Positions 35,385 to 45,959 of a stretch of 64,000 nt of DNA are shown one piece after another; positions within the stretch are counted from its first letter, which is position 1, and the number at the start of each line of letters is the position of its first letter. The DNA lies in the NCBI GenBank assembly GCA_023634235.1, contig JAMKCF010000013.1, positions 17,113,705 through 17,177,704 on the forward strand, in the 5' to 3' direction. Under the pieces are notes generated by a model. The model worked only from the letters and a program-made list of their open reading frames with translations, ran no database searches and had not been told where the DNA came from. The position numbers were made by a program, and so were the translations under genes. Source of the DNA: Pisaster brevispinus. Lineage: Eukaryota; Echinodermata; Asteroidea; Forcipulatida; Asteriidae.

Positions 35385-35779
35385 AGAGAATAAACCATAA
35401 ACTCTTCAATGCTGTGACAGTTTAAGTTTTAAAATAAGGGGTATTATTCGGCGACGAACATTTTTATGTCAAAGACTTTGGTTTAATGAAACAAGAACAG
35501 GTAAGCCAACAATGTTCACAACTCAACAAGTCGGAGTTGTATCGGAACGATGTGTTCGGCTTTAGTAGTGCAGTTTTCAACGGCAGTCTACGGCTCCCCC
35601 ACCACCACCGAGCAACTCTCCACTATTCTCTTGAAACATAAACACCGAAGTCTGCATAGTCGTCGGAAGTAATTTCCTGTTACTCCCGGTATATTGAGGG
35701 AAACAACTTACAGTGAATTTTGAACATACTGCAGTTTTTAGGAGAAAAAAAAACTTTCTGGCCAGTGAGACAAAAATGC

Positions 35780-36180
35780 ACCAGGTTCATACTTCTTCGT
35801 ACTTCCACTCTTGGTCACTCTTGGTCACTCTTGGTCACAACTGGTTCTAACAGTGTTGATGCCGAAATATTTCTGAATGTACATAGTTGGCCGTGGTAAG
35901 AGTTTGGATACATTTACAAGTAAAGTTCGTCCAGAAAACGCAGCGTCCTAATCCCACGTTGGAGCGAGAGGTATGCCCATGCTGCTGTCCTCCACCGTCC
36001 ATCACGAAACACGTACAAATGCCATGCTGTATTCTCCACAACGGGTCTTCGAAAACAGCGCCTGCAAAACTCCTAATTTGCATAACAGCCACGATCTTGA
36101 TGGGGTGACATTCCTAAGTGACCCCAAATCCTTTGAATGTACAAAATGAACCTATTGATTAAAAGTCCCGGATGTCCGAG
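35780..36180 (-). ncRNA. Possible first exon and promoter region of the duplicated locus, copy B
   Basis: Conserved with 21350-21760, including the octamer ATTTGCAT (36076-36083 on plus) and the CTCGCTCCAACGTGGGA block. A local triplication of AAGAGTGACC (minus strand) is seen near 35812-35836. Frames differ from copy A through indels. Confidence 0.3.
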
Positions 36181-36289
36181 GGTCTTTAATTTATTCCAAG
36201 TGGGGTACAATCTGGCGGGAAAGAGCGCAGGCCTAAGAACCGTATAGTCGCCCACTGTTTTCTTCTATGATTATTTAGGTATGTAAAAA

Positions 36290-36361
36290 ACAAAAACAAA
36301 ACAAAACACAAAAACAAACAAACAACACCCCAATAAACAAACAAACAAACAAACAAACAAA
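36290..36361. repeat. (AAAC)n microsatellite
   Basis: A run of AAAC/AACA units, broken once by CACCCCAATAA. It marks the right side of duplication copy B. Confidence 0.8.
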
Positions 36362-36420
36362 AGACCCCCCAATAAAGAAGGAAAAACTCCCCGGCCAAAA
36401 CACCCCCACAATATGTTATT

Positions 36421-37231
36421 CTTAGACCGGTTCCCCTGTATAATTTTTAATAGATAACTGTAATAATTTACTTCCTTTTCAAGTTTTCACGCATTTTCCC
36501 TTGTTTCCAAACTTTTTAAATAAAGCCTAAGGCCTAAAACTACTTTCTTGTTTTGTATTGTTTTGTATGTATTTTTTACATCAGGCATTATACTTTTATT
36601 TCGATCCGTTTCTAGTTTATAAAACCCAACCTTTGTATTACTTTAATTTGTCTTTTTAAACTCATCTGTACAGTTTGTGTTGTTTGACTTGATTTTATGG
36701 GTTTAGTTTGTCTTATTTCACTTCCGTTTATACTAAAACATAGCAGTGCTGTGTTTGAGGCTCAAAGCAGGGCCCTTTCTTGAAAAAAAAAAACAACAAA
36801 TGTGTTGGGGTCACACCGTAACTATCACAACAGTTATAATTATCAACTGCATGCACGGTACTGGTTTTCAAAATCCTTGCCTTTTTTCGCAAGTGTGTTC
36901 GTACCAACCAGGAAGATCGATTCCCTTGGGTTTTTTTTTTTTTTTTACTTCTCTTTAGCAGTGTCTTTTTTAAAGTATTGTTTGGCAAACCAACTTAAGG
37001 GTGATTAAGTTTAAACTACTATGTTCCGGATGTCTATAAAGCAAACCTTGGTTTTTTGTTCAACTCAATTAGCAAAAACTTTCAAAAGTTACAATGTATA
37101 CACAAAGCAAATGTTGAATGAGACAATAACAATAGATATTAAAATATGAAAAATAAATAAAATGTAGACCTACTAAATAATTGTTAAATTTTTACAACTT
37201 TTTTTAAATCTAGGAGGAACAGATATTCTAT
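36421..37231. other. AT-rich spacer between the duplication and the DNAJB promoter
   Basis: No gene or clear transposon recognised. Contains T- and A-rich low-complexity tracts at about 36781 and 36930. Confidence 0.4.
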
Positions 37232-37300
37232 TTAGCAAACCTCGTTATTTTATAAGTCGATACTAAGCAAACCTCGTTATTTTATAAGTCGATATTAAGC
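37232..37300. repeat. Short tandem duplication upstream of the DNAJB gene
   Basis: The unit AGCAAACCTCGTTATTTTAT with AAGTCGATA occurs twice, followed by a partial third (AGCAAAGG). Next to it (37300-37430) TTTTGCGAAAAAGG and TTGCAAAA motifs recur. Confidence 0.7.
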
Positions 37301-37477
37301 AAAGGTTTGCAAACATACTTGCAATAAAAATGGTTTGCAAAAAGAAATTTGCGTAGAAGAAGCTTGCAAAATGTTTTGCGAAAAAGGAGTTGCAATGTTT
37401 TGCGAAAAAGGGGTCTTGCAAAACGACTGAAGAGCAAGTCTAAATAGTGGAGGAATACCTATGACATCATTCTTGTT

Positions 37478-37490
37478 TTCCAGAAAGTTC
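37478..37490 (+). promoter_or_regulatory. Heat-shock element 1 (three units)
   Basis: TTC-CA-GAA-AG-TTC is a perfect three-unit HSF site (alternating nTTCn and nGAAn). It lies about 150 bp upstream of the TATA box of the DNAJB gene. Confidence 0.75.
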
Positions 37491-37596
37491 GAATGCACTG
37501 GTCCCAATCGCCCAGTCCATTCATTTATCACTGAGTTCATCAGCTGGCAGCGCCAGTGAAATAATTATAAACACGTCCCGTCGGTGACAAAGGCGT

Positions 37597-37609
37597 TTCC
37601 TGAATTTTC
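37597..37609 (+). promoter_or_regulatory. Heat-shock element 2 (three units)
   Basis: TTC-CT-GAA-TT-TTC is a perfect three-unit HSF site 30 bp before the TATA box. This is the usual spacing and arrangement of an inducible heat-shock promoter. Confidence 0.8.
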
Positions 37610-37638
37610 TACAGCAATCCGGAAGTTATGTTTGTCAA

Positions 37639-37646
37639 TATAAAAA
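37639..37646 (+). promoter_or_regulatory. TATA box of the DNAJB gene
   Basis: TATAAAAA. Transcription would start near 37670, upstream of the GTATGT donor at 37868. Confidence 0.75.
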
Positions 37647-37669
37647 GGCAATAAATGGGCTGGTTGGTT

Positions 37670-37867
37670 AGTATCAAGTGACACAGATCGAAGAACACAT
37701 CGTGAATTTAGATAAACACAAGTAGCAGATAAAGTCAACGTGGGACAGTGGAGATTTAGACGTTATTTTTTTTCTTGTGGGTTTTAAATTGATTTAGTGA
37801 CTGCGAGACTGACTGACTGTCCAGAGCTGAGAAGTTGAAAAGCGGTATTCACAATCAAGTAGAGCAG
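37670..37867 (+). other. dnajb1: Noncoding first exon (5' UTR) of the DNAJB gene
   Basis: Ends GAGCAG followed by GTATGT at 37868. The start is inferred from the TATA position. There is no ATG that would give a long frame. It is joined to the exon starting at 39147 (acceptor TTTTACCCATAG). Confidence 0.6.
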
Positions 37868-38519
37868 GTATGTGCTGTTGTTAGTGTTTGTCATGTTTGT
37901 TGGTTTATTATTTTTTAAACGTAATAATATAGTTATTTAGTTGTATACAGTACACATATGGACTAGCAATGATATCACCAGAGCGCGTCTACCCCCCCCC
38001 CCCCCCGACCCGAGCCAAGCAAAGACATGAAAGACGGACCCTCTTCTTCCGGTCAATCGCACAGGCAGGCCGGTCCGAGGGGGCACATACATAGACGTGC
38101 ACAGGACTAGAGTAATTCAAGTGACAGCTAGTCAATGTGTTTTCATTAATTTTACACACCTCGGTCTAAAAAATTGAAATAAGAAACAAATATCCTGGAA
38201 TGTATAACCTAATTGTTTTAATTCAACAGTTAAATCGTAGGTAATTCAACAATAAATAAGGAATTTGACAATTAAATTAACCTTAAGTTCCCCTAGCTGC
38301 CTAGATAGACATTCAGATTTTTTGTAGTGGTTATTAAATTAACAGTTGTTGTTCACTGGTGTTAATACAATTGATACGAATGAATAATCATCACACATCC
38401 GTGAGAGCACTCTTCTTACCAGTCCAAAATGCCCAGTTCGGGAACTATTTCCCGCAAATTATGCGTGCAATATATTGACATGTTTTTCTAGTTCATCAAA
38501 TTTCTAGCGCAAATCTTCA

Positions 38520-38772
38520 GGGCGGTCAGGATGGTTTCTGTCCCTGCCTTTCACCTTTCACCCCGGTCGGTTCGATACCGGGATTGGAGCCTTGCATGTG
38601 GATTGGGTTTTCAGTCCCTACCTGACTGCATGGGTTTTCCCTCTGTGGTTTTCCTCCCACGTCTAAAACTGACATTTCTTCATTGTCTTCTGTGCAAAAG
38701 TTGGTGTGATGTTTCCCTTAGGATGCTTTGCCTACTATATAATTCAGATTCAGATTCAGATTCAGATTCATG
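38520..38772 (+). mobile_element. SINE-like repeat with (ATTCAG)n tail in DNAJB intron 1
   Basis: It has a tRNA-like stretch (GGTTCGATACCGGGATTGG), then ACTGCATGGGTTTTCCCTC and GGTTTTCCTCCCACGTCTA, a core common in invertebrate SINEs. It ends in a hexamer tail at 38742-38771. Confidence 0.6.
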
Positions 38773-39199
38773 AACTGGCACTATAATAGATGTTATTATT
38801 ACTATTAGTTAACCCCATGTGACTGTGTTTTAGCCAACCAGGATAGAGAATCAGCAAGAGGTGTGTTATAACATTAATTAGTGCTGGAGGAAAGACTTAT
38901 AATTATTAAATATGATTCAAATTTTCAAAACAATGTATGTACAATGTAGTTTGACTATGAAAGCAACAGTTTATTAGTTTTCAAGAAAAGCTTTTGATTT
39001 TAGAGGTAAAAAGAACTCACTGATTTCTCAAAAACTTTCTTATGACAGTGAAAAGAAGCTTGATTCGTGGTACTTAAGTCTAATCTGTACTGCTGTGATG
39101 CAGTTAACGTGCTAAATTTAAACTGTCTTTCTCATTTTACCCATAGGTCTCTGCTTGAAAAGGATTTATTCGTTTAGTTGAATCAGCTTCAGCGAAACA

Positions 39200-40012
39200 A
39201 TGGGAAAGGACTATTATAAAATTCTTGGTGTGGGCCGTGAGGCCAGTGATGACGACATCAAAAAAGCTTACCGCAAAATGGCCCTCAAATACCACCCGGA
39301 CAAAAACAAAAATAAAGGTGCAGAAGAAAAATTCAAGGAAATCTCAGAAGCCTATGAAGTCTTGAGCGACAAAGAAAAGAGAAGTATTTTTGATAAGTAC
39401 GGTGAGGAGGGTCTGAAGGGAGGGGCTGGTCCATCACCAGGTGGTGGAGGTGGTGGAAACTTCAAGTGGACTTATCATGGCGATCCCAATGCAACATTTC
39501 AGAGTTTCTTCGGTGGCGAGGACCCGTTCAAGATTTTCATGAATTTCGGAGGGCCAGGAAGCAGTGGTGGACGTGGGGGTCAACATATATTCTCCACTGG
39601 AGGAGACCCGATGGACATTGATGATGATTTTGGATTCCCCGGGTTTGGGATGTCGGGAATGCCAAGGATGCCAGGTATGCAATCTGCTGGGAAGAGGCAG
39701 GACCCTTCCGTTCATCATGATCTTAGAGTTTCTCTTGAAGACATCAACAGAGGATGCACAAAGAGAATGAAGATCTCAAGACAAGTGTTGAATCCCGATG
39801 GACGCAGTAAAAAGACTGAAGACAAAGTACTAGAAATCAACGTCAAGCCCGGCTGGAAAGCTGGAACAAAAATAACATTTCCCAAAGAAGGTGACCAGTC
39901 TCCTAACAGAATACCAGCTGATATTGTGTTTACATTGAAGGACAAACCACATCAGTTTTTCCAGAGAGATGGAAGTAATTTGCATTACAAAGCTAAGATT
40001 TCGCTGAAGCAG
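39200..40012 (+). CDS. dnajb1: DNAJB coding exon 1 (J domain, G/F region, first C-terminal domain)
   Basis: 271 codons ending AAG CAG before GTAAGC. The untranslated part of this exon starts at 39147. Reading through the donor adds a short unrelated tail ending at 40117, which is intron. Confidence 0.93.
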
Positions 40013-40733
40013 GTAAGCAAAAGCATCACTCACAAGGGGTTCTTCCCAGAATTTTTCAAGTTTTGCAAGTTTGGCCAAAATGAGGTACTTAATGTTTTTT
40101 TACTTGAAGTTTGGTAGACTGCACTGTCACCTCGCTAAACGTCACGGGGATGGTTTTGACATTCTTGTGAAACTACTATCACATTTTTTTGCTGTTTGCT
40201 CAGCAAGTAGACACTGTAATCAGCTGAAACTTTCTTGTGACTTTTATTGTATCTTTCTTTATAACTTTACCTTTAAATCAGCAATTCGTTGGTAAAACCA
40301 ATCTTTGACCCTACCTTTAAGATGCGAGCTTGTACAGTAGCCCTATGTAAATAAAAAGATACAATGAACATTTTTAAAGTCTCACCCTCAGGTACAATTC
40401 AACAGTGGAATCCGTTAATCCTTCTTTGCATACTTGCTCCGAACAAATGATGAAAAAAAACCAAGATTACAAACATTGACCATTTCTCCTATCTTTCCTT
40501 TCCAGGCCCTTGTGGGAACTACTCTACGCGTTCCCTCAATCAACGGTGGCACCATCTCTGTACCCTGTAATGAAATCGTCAAGCCCAACTCAACAAAGAG
40601 GGTAAGTGGGGAAGGGCTCCCTCTACCTAAGCAACCCTCGCGCAAAGGAGACATGATCGTCAACTTCGATATCGTCTTCCCGGATTACCTGAACAAGTCG
40701 ACAAAGGAAGTTATATCCGATTGCCTCCCATAG
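39200..40733 (+). CDS. dnajb1: DnaJ class B co-chaperone (Hsp40), DNAJB1/4/5 type
   Basis: The CDS joins 39200-40012 and 40506-40733 (phase-0 intron; donor GTAAGC, acceptor TTTCCTTTCCAG), giving 346 residues against about 340 for vertebrate DNAJB1. The J domain (residues 1-70) has the catalytic HPD in [14 protein letters not shown]. The G/F-rich region (about 75-150) includes [14 protein letters not shown]. Two beta-sandwich C-terminal domains follow, without the zinc finger of class A, and the end reads [15 protein letters not shown] and [14 protein letters not shown]. It stimulates Hsp70 ATPase and delivers clients in cytosol and nucleus. The ATG at 39200 starts the canonical [11 protein letters not shown]. 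Two heat-shock elements and a TATA box indicate HSF1 control. It could equally be called DNAJB4 or DNAJB5. Confidence 0.95.
40506..40733 (+). CDS. dnajb1: DNAJB coding exon 2 (second C-terminal domain)
   Basis: Starts [16 protein letters not shown] and ends VISDCLP before TAG. An internal AGG-GTAAGT donor-like site lies at about 40598-40606, but the frame continues through it into conserved sequence, so it is read as exonic. Confidence 0.93.
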   Translation, partial: ALVGTTLRVPSINGGTISVPCNEIVKPNSTKRVSGEGLPLPKQPSRKGDMIVNFDIVFPDYLNKSTKEVISDCLP

Positions 40734-42920
40734 ATTTTGCACAAACTCTTCCTATGTGGTTAAAATAACCCTGCGTGGATTAACTTTGGCTGATGGTGTC
40801 TCTGTAAATAACAAGAACTTACATCTTGTGTAGGCAGCCAGAGTGTTTTTTACCAACTCCAAAGACGAGTATTTGCAATCACATTAGAAAGTGAGAATTG
40901 CTCTTTGTGATCAGTCTTCAGTGGACGCTACTTTATGCCCTTCTAGTACAGGAAGATAGAACACTTCATAATCAAATGTTTGATCAGGGTTTGGATTTTA
41001 CACCGGACCGCAGGCCCAAGGCCAATGATATTAGTGTCAGGCCAGTAAACTCATGACCAAACAAGTCCGGCTGTCTTGTGTTTTTCAATTGAATCAAAAC
41101 AATACCTCACTGTGTAATAACAAAACAAAAATATGTCTAAATATTGACTTGGGGTCTGATAGATATCTTTCGATTCTGTTGAGTAACAAAGTAAATATGA
41201 AAGACAAATTGAGATAAATCTTCTCTTAGTATTTATTCAAATGAAAACAGTCGAATGCACACTGAATACTGTGCCAGCAAGTTTTTTTCTCATTTTGATT
41301 CTGGTCTTGTCAAACAAATTCTGGTCCAGTAAATATTTTTAACTACAAGCCCTGCGGTCTTGTAGATTTTCCACCAAAATTCAAGCCCTGTTGATGTTGG
41401 TTAACCTTAACAGTAACTGAACGGGAAGTTTGAGTGGCTGAAGTTTTGTGTTGTAATGCAGGTAAAGTAGGTTTAGTGCAGGTTTTATGCTTACACTATG
41501 ATCCTTAGCACAGTTGCTATTTCATAAACACTGCTAACAATAAGTAAAGCAAAAGGCACGCTAACTTTTCGGCAGTTTTTTGTAAGCAGATCGGTATGCA
41601 AATACATGCACGATCATCTTGATATTTCTGAAATACACTTTTGCTTGAAGTCCTGTTTTTCTGCTGTAGTAAGCACAAAAGAAATGAAGCTACTTGGGTT
41701 TGAAGAATATCTGTGAATAGACTGTGCAAATCATGCATATTTGGAAATCAAATCATGCATATTTGGAAATGTTTGGTTTCCACGTACTTTGCCCTAAAAT
41801 AAAGTAACAAAATGAGTCCCATTGTTCAAATCCAGGCAAGACTTGCACAGTCTATTCCAGGTGGAGTTTATAACAATGAAGTTATAATCTCAACAATCTC
41901 ATGCTGCCCAGTTCGTTGTGTACCTTGTCTACAGTAACAGTAATAAAGTGTGTAACAGAATAGGGCCCAGACTACACGTGTACAATTTTGTAAGTTGACT
42001 TCCAACCTCTCTTTGGTCACCCTAATTTTAATGAGGGAGAAGACATTGGCTGTATTGTAATCAAACGTCAACAAGAATTGTTCCTAGATAGCTGGATTGT
42101 AACGTTTACAGATAAGTGAACAACCTATTTATTGTGAGAAGCATTAATGCCATAATATATTTTATTTTGTTTGTAAAAAACAAAAGCTTATTTATCACTA
42201 ATACTGATGGATAGTACAGTGAAGTTTAATTTGAACAGACCTGAAATTCTTTGATGAAGATACAAGATTAAATTTTGTAAAGAGAAATGATATCTGCTAC
42301 TGGAACAAAATGTTCCCTTGAGGTGAAAATTTATTCATTTAGTATTCATTCATATATTTGTTTATTCATTTAAATTTGTTTTACTTATTTATTTTAACAA
42401 TACTGTTTGTTTTTCTGAGAAAATGGTGCAAGCAAGCTACTGTCCTGGATAAGGTGGACGAAAAGTTTGAGTTGAAATTGTCAACCTTTGTTGGTCGGAT
42501 TGATTAAAAACAATGGTTTTGTTTTTTTGTAGCAAGGCATAAACTTTTTTCTCAGGGAAGCCTTGGTTGAAATGATAATCCTGGGCATTATTATGAGGTT
42601 CATGAATATATTATGAATATCAATTTTAGAAAGTGTTGACAGGTTTCTCGTTAACGGCTCTGTGAAAAACCAAATCATAAAAATACAGAGTAACTTGCTG
42701 AAGGTTATTTGTGAAATATTTTAAAGCAATTTCTTTTTTAGTTCAGTAAAACTTACAATTTTTTCCTGTCAGATTTATCAAATCTAACACTATGCAGTTT
42801 TTACAAAGTAGGTTTATTGGTAACAACTGCGTGGTTAAAATCTGCTACTGATGCTAAGGCTCTCTGAAGGTGAGCAGAGCACACTGTTCCAAAATGTTGA
42901 GACTCAAAAATATCTCAAGC
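40734..42920. other. 3' flank of the DNAJB gene and intergenic sequence
   Basis: The first AATAAA after the stop is at 41798-41803, a possible poly(A) signal more than 1 kb downstream. A foldback repeat lies at 40985-41390. No other gene recognised. Confidence 0.35.
40985..41390. mobile_element. Foldback repeat family M4, copy 1
   Basis: Starts CAGGGTTTGGATTTTACACC and ends ACCAAAATTCAAGCCCTG, inverted terminal repeats of about 15-18 bp. The copy at 52648-52998 lies in the opposite orientation. Confidence 0.65.
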
Positions 42921-42925
42921 TACAA

Positions 42926-43070
42926 GGGCTGATTTCACAAAGAGCTAAAGTTGATCTTGACTGCAAATAAATCTTAATTCTGAAGTCAAGTTTGATGTTA
43001 CACTACAAATCACTGTGGTAATACTGACGTTATCTTAAGATGAATCTTAGTGCTTTATGAAATCGAGCCC
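42926..43070. mobile_element. MITE family M2 copy
   Basis: Ends GGGCTGATTTCACAAAG and, inverted, CTTTATGAAATCGAGCCC, with ATCTTAAGATGAATCTTAG near the right end. Confidence 0.75.
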
Positions 43071-43204
43071 AGGTGCTTTTCATAACAACACTTCTCCCAT
43101 AAGAGAAAACCTTCTCACTTCTTACTTCAAATCTTAACTTATTATTCAGTTATTATTAAGTTTGTGCAAACGGAATGAAAATTCTGTTTAGTAATTACTA
43201 AAGG

Positions 43205-43391
43205 ACTTGTCAAACAGAGCAGTTTTTACAGACAACCAACTGCTCACTGTGTACAAAAGGAACACTTCAGCAGCACAAGAGACATTTGTCTAGCTGTAAC
43301 TCACTATCCCAAAGAAAATAGTGAGAAAACTAAAATGTAAATGAATTTCCTTCTTGTAGGCCTGGAACTGGTTGCCTGTAAATTGTCTCGT
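43205..43391. mobile_element. MITE family M3 copy (degenerate)
   Basis: Contains CTGTAACTCACTATCCC and ends GGAACTGGTTGCCTGTAAAT with TGTCTCGT, as at 14987-15202 and 45660-45875. Confidence 0.55.
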
Positions 43392-43725
43392 ACACTTAAA
43401 TACTGTATTGACTCTTTTTGGGGTCGGTCAACGTTTTGGGGTCAGTCAAAGTTTTCCAAGGTCATGCAGAGAGTCCCACTTTTGAAGGTCTCCCCATCTC
43501 TTGAATGAGGACTTTCAGATGGGCCTACTCATCTCCTTCAGTGTCCGTGTATTCCTCACTAAGATAGTCCTGGTTAGCTATCCCCTCCCATGCAGTACTC
43601 TCAGTAAAACTGATTGCCCACCTACAATATCTTCTTGTATTAACCTCTTAGAGACCATTATTCTCTGTATTACCATACACCAAGACACGGTTTTATTGTA
43701 AAATTTGTGAAAAAATTTTTTCTTG

Positions 43726-44018
43726 TTAACTCGTTGACTGCCGCCTACGAGTATATTCGTAGTAACAGGTGTAACGGATTCTGCCACTACGAGTATACTC
43801 GTAGAGAATGAAAGGCTTTTGTATTGTGGATTGAATACACTGGCATCACTGAGAACGCAACAAATACGTTTCTGGCAGTGGTGAGGACACATCCTGAGAA
43901 TTTGTATTACAACATGTAGACACCAACAATGTCTTACCTACTTGGTATGCACGCATGCGCACCACACTTGGCAAATGGGAACGCCCTACGAATCTATGAC
44001 TGGCAGTCAACGTGTTAA
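43726..44018. mobile_element. TTAA-flanked inverted-repeat element (piggyBac-like, non-autonomous)
   Basis: The left end TTAACTCGTTGACTGCC and the right end, inverted, TTTAACACGTTGACTGCC start at TTAA (43726-43729 and 44015-44018). Subterminal motifs CTACGAGTATATTCGTAG and CTACGAGTATACTCGTAG are palindromic repeats. The length is 293 bp with no transposase. TTAA target sites are typical of piggyBac elements; the assignment is by inference. Confidence 0.65.
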
Positions 44019-44828
44019 AGGGTCTGAAAAAAAGTAATAACCTTGGTTTCGTTTTAGAGACTATGTTAACATGAGAAACATTGGAAAAAGTCAATTCAGG
44101 TCATGACCTTTGCTTTGACCGTTTTGGTAGGAGTGGAAGTAGGTCAGCTGTCTTGGCCGCTATGGGCATTTTAAGGGTTAGTAAAGGAAATGGTGCATGC
44201 AGGGTGCCTAAATTATGAGTTACGCATTCAAGAAATGCCGGAATGCAATTGCTGCCAAATACATGTACCTCGTGTACAGTGTACAGTAACAGTGCTTAAA
44301 ATGAGTAAGTTCCCAATAGTACATTAACACTGTAAATAGCTTCATCAAGTGTGTGTTTAAAATTAACAGCTAAATTGATTTAGCTTCTCTTTTTTAAATA
44401 TCCAAACATGTAATTTATATGCATGATATATAACATACATAGTTGTTGTATTTTTAAAGCGTCAGGGTGAAAATGATCTATTTGAGGAGGCTTTTATTGG
44501 GAATCTGTACAGAGTGTTTGAACTTTTGAAAATTGGCTCAGTCCCAGAATTCAAAGGAATTTTTTCAACGGAAATGATTTAAGCTTACTGCTGTCTTTTT
44601 TGTTTAATGACTCATTGCAAACAAACCTGGAATTACACAGATTCCATGCAGTGCTCCTTTAAATACAAGTTTCCCATAGACTTTAAGCTTTTCAAATGGA
44701 AGTGCCCCTTGCAAAATGAAAATGGCCCTGCCCTCTAAAGGCCAACATTTCAGGCTTGTGCCAATACAAAATCTGGTGAATACCTGTGTGCTGTTCAGAT
44801 TGCAAAATGGTCTCTTTCAATGTCAAGA

Positions 44829-44858
44829 ATTTAGTGGGGGGGGGGGGGGGGGGGCGGG
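44829..44858. repeat. Poly-G tract
   Basis: About 22 uninterrupted G before CGGG, within a dispersed GC-poor repeat region. Confidence 0.8.
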
Positions 44859-44940
44859 TTGTGATCATCCCACCCCTTCTTCAGGCCAGTATTGTGCCAG
44901 TATAGCAGAGATTAAGCTGTTGGTGTTACACATGTTCATT

Positions 44941-45125
44941 TGGGTTCAATTTCATAGAGCTGCCTTAGCAGGAAATATTGATTACAAAATTTCTGCTAAG
45001 CAATGAGCAGGATATCAGTCACGCTCACAGATGGTACATGTGAAATGGTATTTTGGCTGGTTACCCTTTTCTGATAAGCATACATGTAACTGTCTTGTGC
45101 TTAAGCAGCTCCTTAAAAGTAGACC
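44941..45125. mobile_element. MITE family M1 copy
   Basis: Starts GGGTTCAATTTCATAGAGCTG and ends CTTAAGCAGCTCC, with the core GTGAAATGGTATTTTGGCTGG in reverse orientation. Confidence 0.7.
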
Positions 45126-45659
45126 CTGTTTATTGTTGAGAAATTAGCATCAAGTTGAAGTCACCTTCCACTTGTTATCAAGTTGTTCTTACCATTTTAC
45201 CATAGTTGTTATACTTGTTGAGATTCATTTATATACCAGAGTTGTTTTGGGAGTTCATGGTTTAATCGTTCTCAAAAGCCTTAGAGAAAAGAATTTCAAA
45301 GATATTTTCTCAGGTTGTTTTGTTTCGGTCAAAATGAATGCACTCTTTCAAACACACTAATCTTACCCTTAAAGATTGTCATGAATGTATTCCCTAGACT
45401 TAAACCATTTGTTTTCTTGTGTTTAAATGTTCTGTCATTTCCTAGGCTTCTCATCACTCCATGGGAGTCACTTTCTGGCCACCCTGGAAAATGACCAGCT
45501 GGCCAGGCTCCTACTCCTAACCCTGGGATAGGAGTTCAAGATTTAGGGAAAGGGTATTAATGTATGACCTTGATTTGGGGAGGGGAGCAGTCCCACTACC
45601 AGGCTTAAAATGTGGTTAGGGGCCCATGATAAACCCCAAACTGTGCATGGGTAACCCCT

Positions 45660-45875
45660 AAGACCATGTCACACAGGGCAATATTTAGGGTAACATCGAG
45701 GCACCCAACTCCACTCTATGCACAAGGAATACCTTGGTCGCGCAAGAGACGTTCTTCCAGCTGTAACTCACTATCCCTAAAAATATCCCTAAGGAAACTA
45801 AAATAAGGATGATAATCGTTCTTTGTTGAGATTGCCATGAACTGGTTGCCTGTAAATTGCCTCTGGACTTTAGGA
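45660..45875. mobile_element. MITE family M3 copy
   Basis: AGACCATGTCACACAGGGCAA at the left and AACTGGTTGCCTGTAAATTG at the right. Same family as 14987-15202. Confidence 0.65.
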
Positions 45876-45959
45876 TTGGGTGTCACTTGACAAGGTTGTG
45901 ATGAAAAAAAAACACCAAATATTAACATCACTCTGGTTCTGTGCAAATATAAATAAATA

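Larger units (their letters stand above)
25500..36420 (-). repeat. Segmental duplication, copy B
   Basis: Direct repeat of copy A (12.4-22.0 kb) in the same orientation. It is longer because of insertions, notably 28009-28621 and about 33.94-35.22 kb, and more minisatellite units. The order of anchors is conserved. Several splice-like signals on the minus strand are conserved: GTAAGTTTG, GTAAGAGAAGATC and GTAAG(G/A)AAAAC donors and the CTACTCATTTCAG acceptor. No protein is preserved between the copies in a way that suggests selection. Confidence 0.85.

Noticed and set aside
39434..40078. Minus-strand and alternative-frame ORFs over the DNAJB exons
   Set aside because: Shadows of the real coding sequence with no features of their own.
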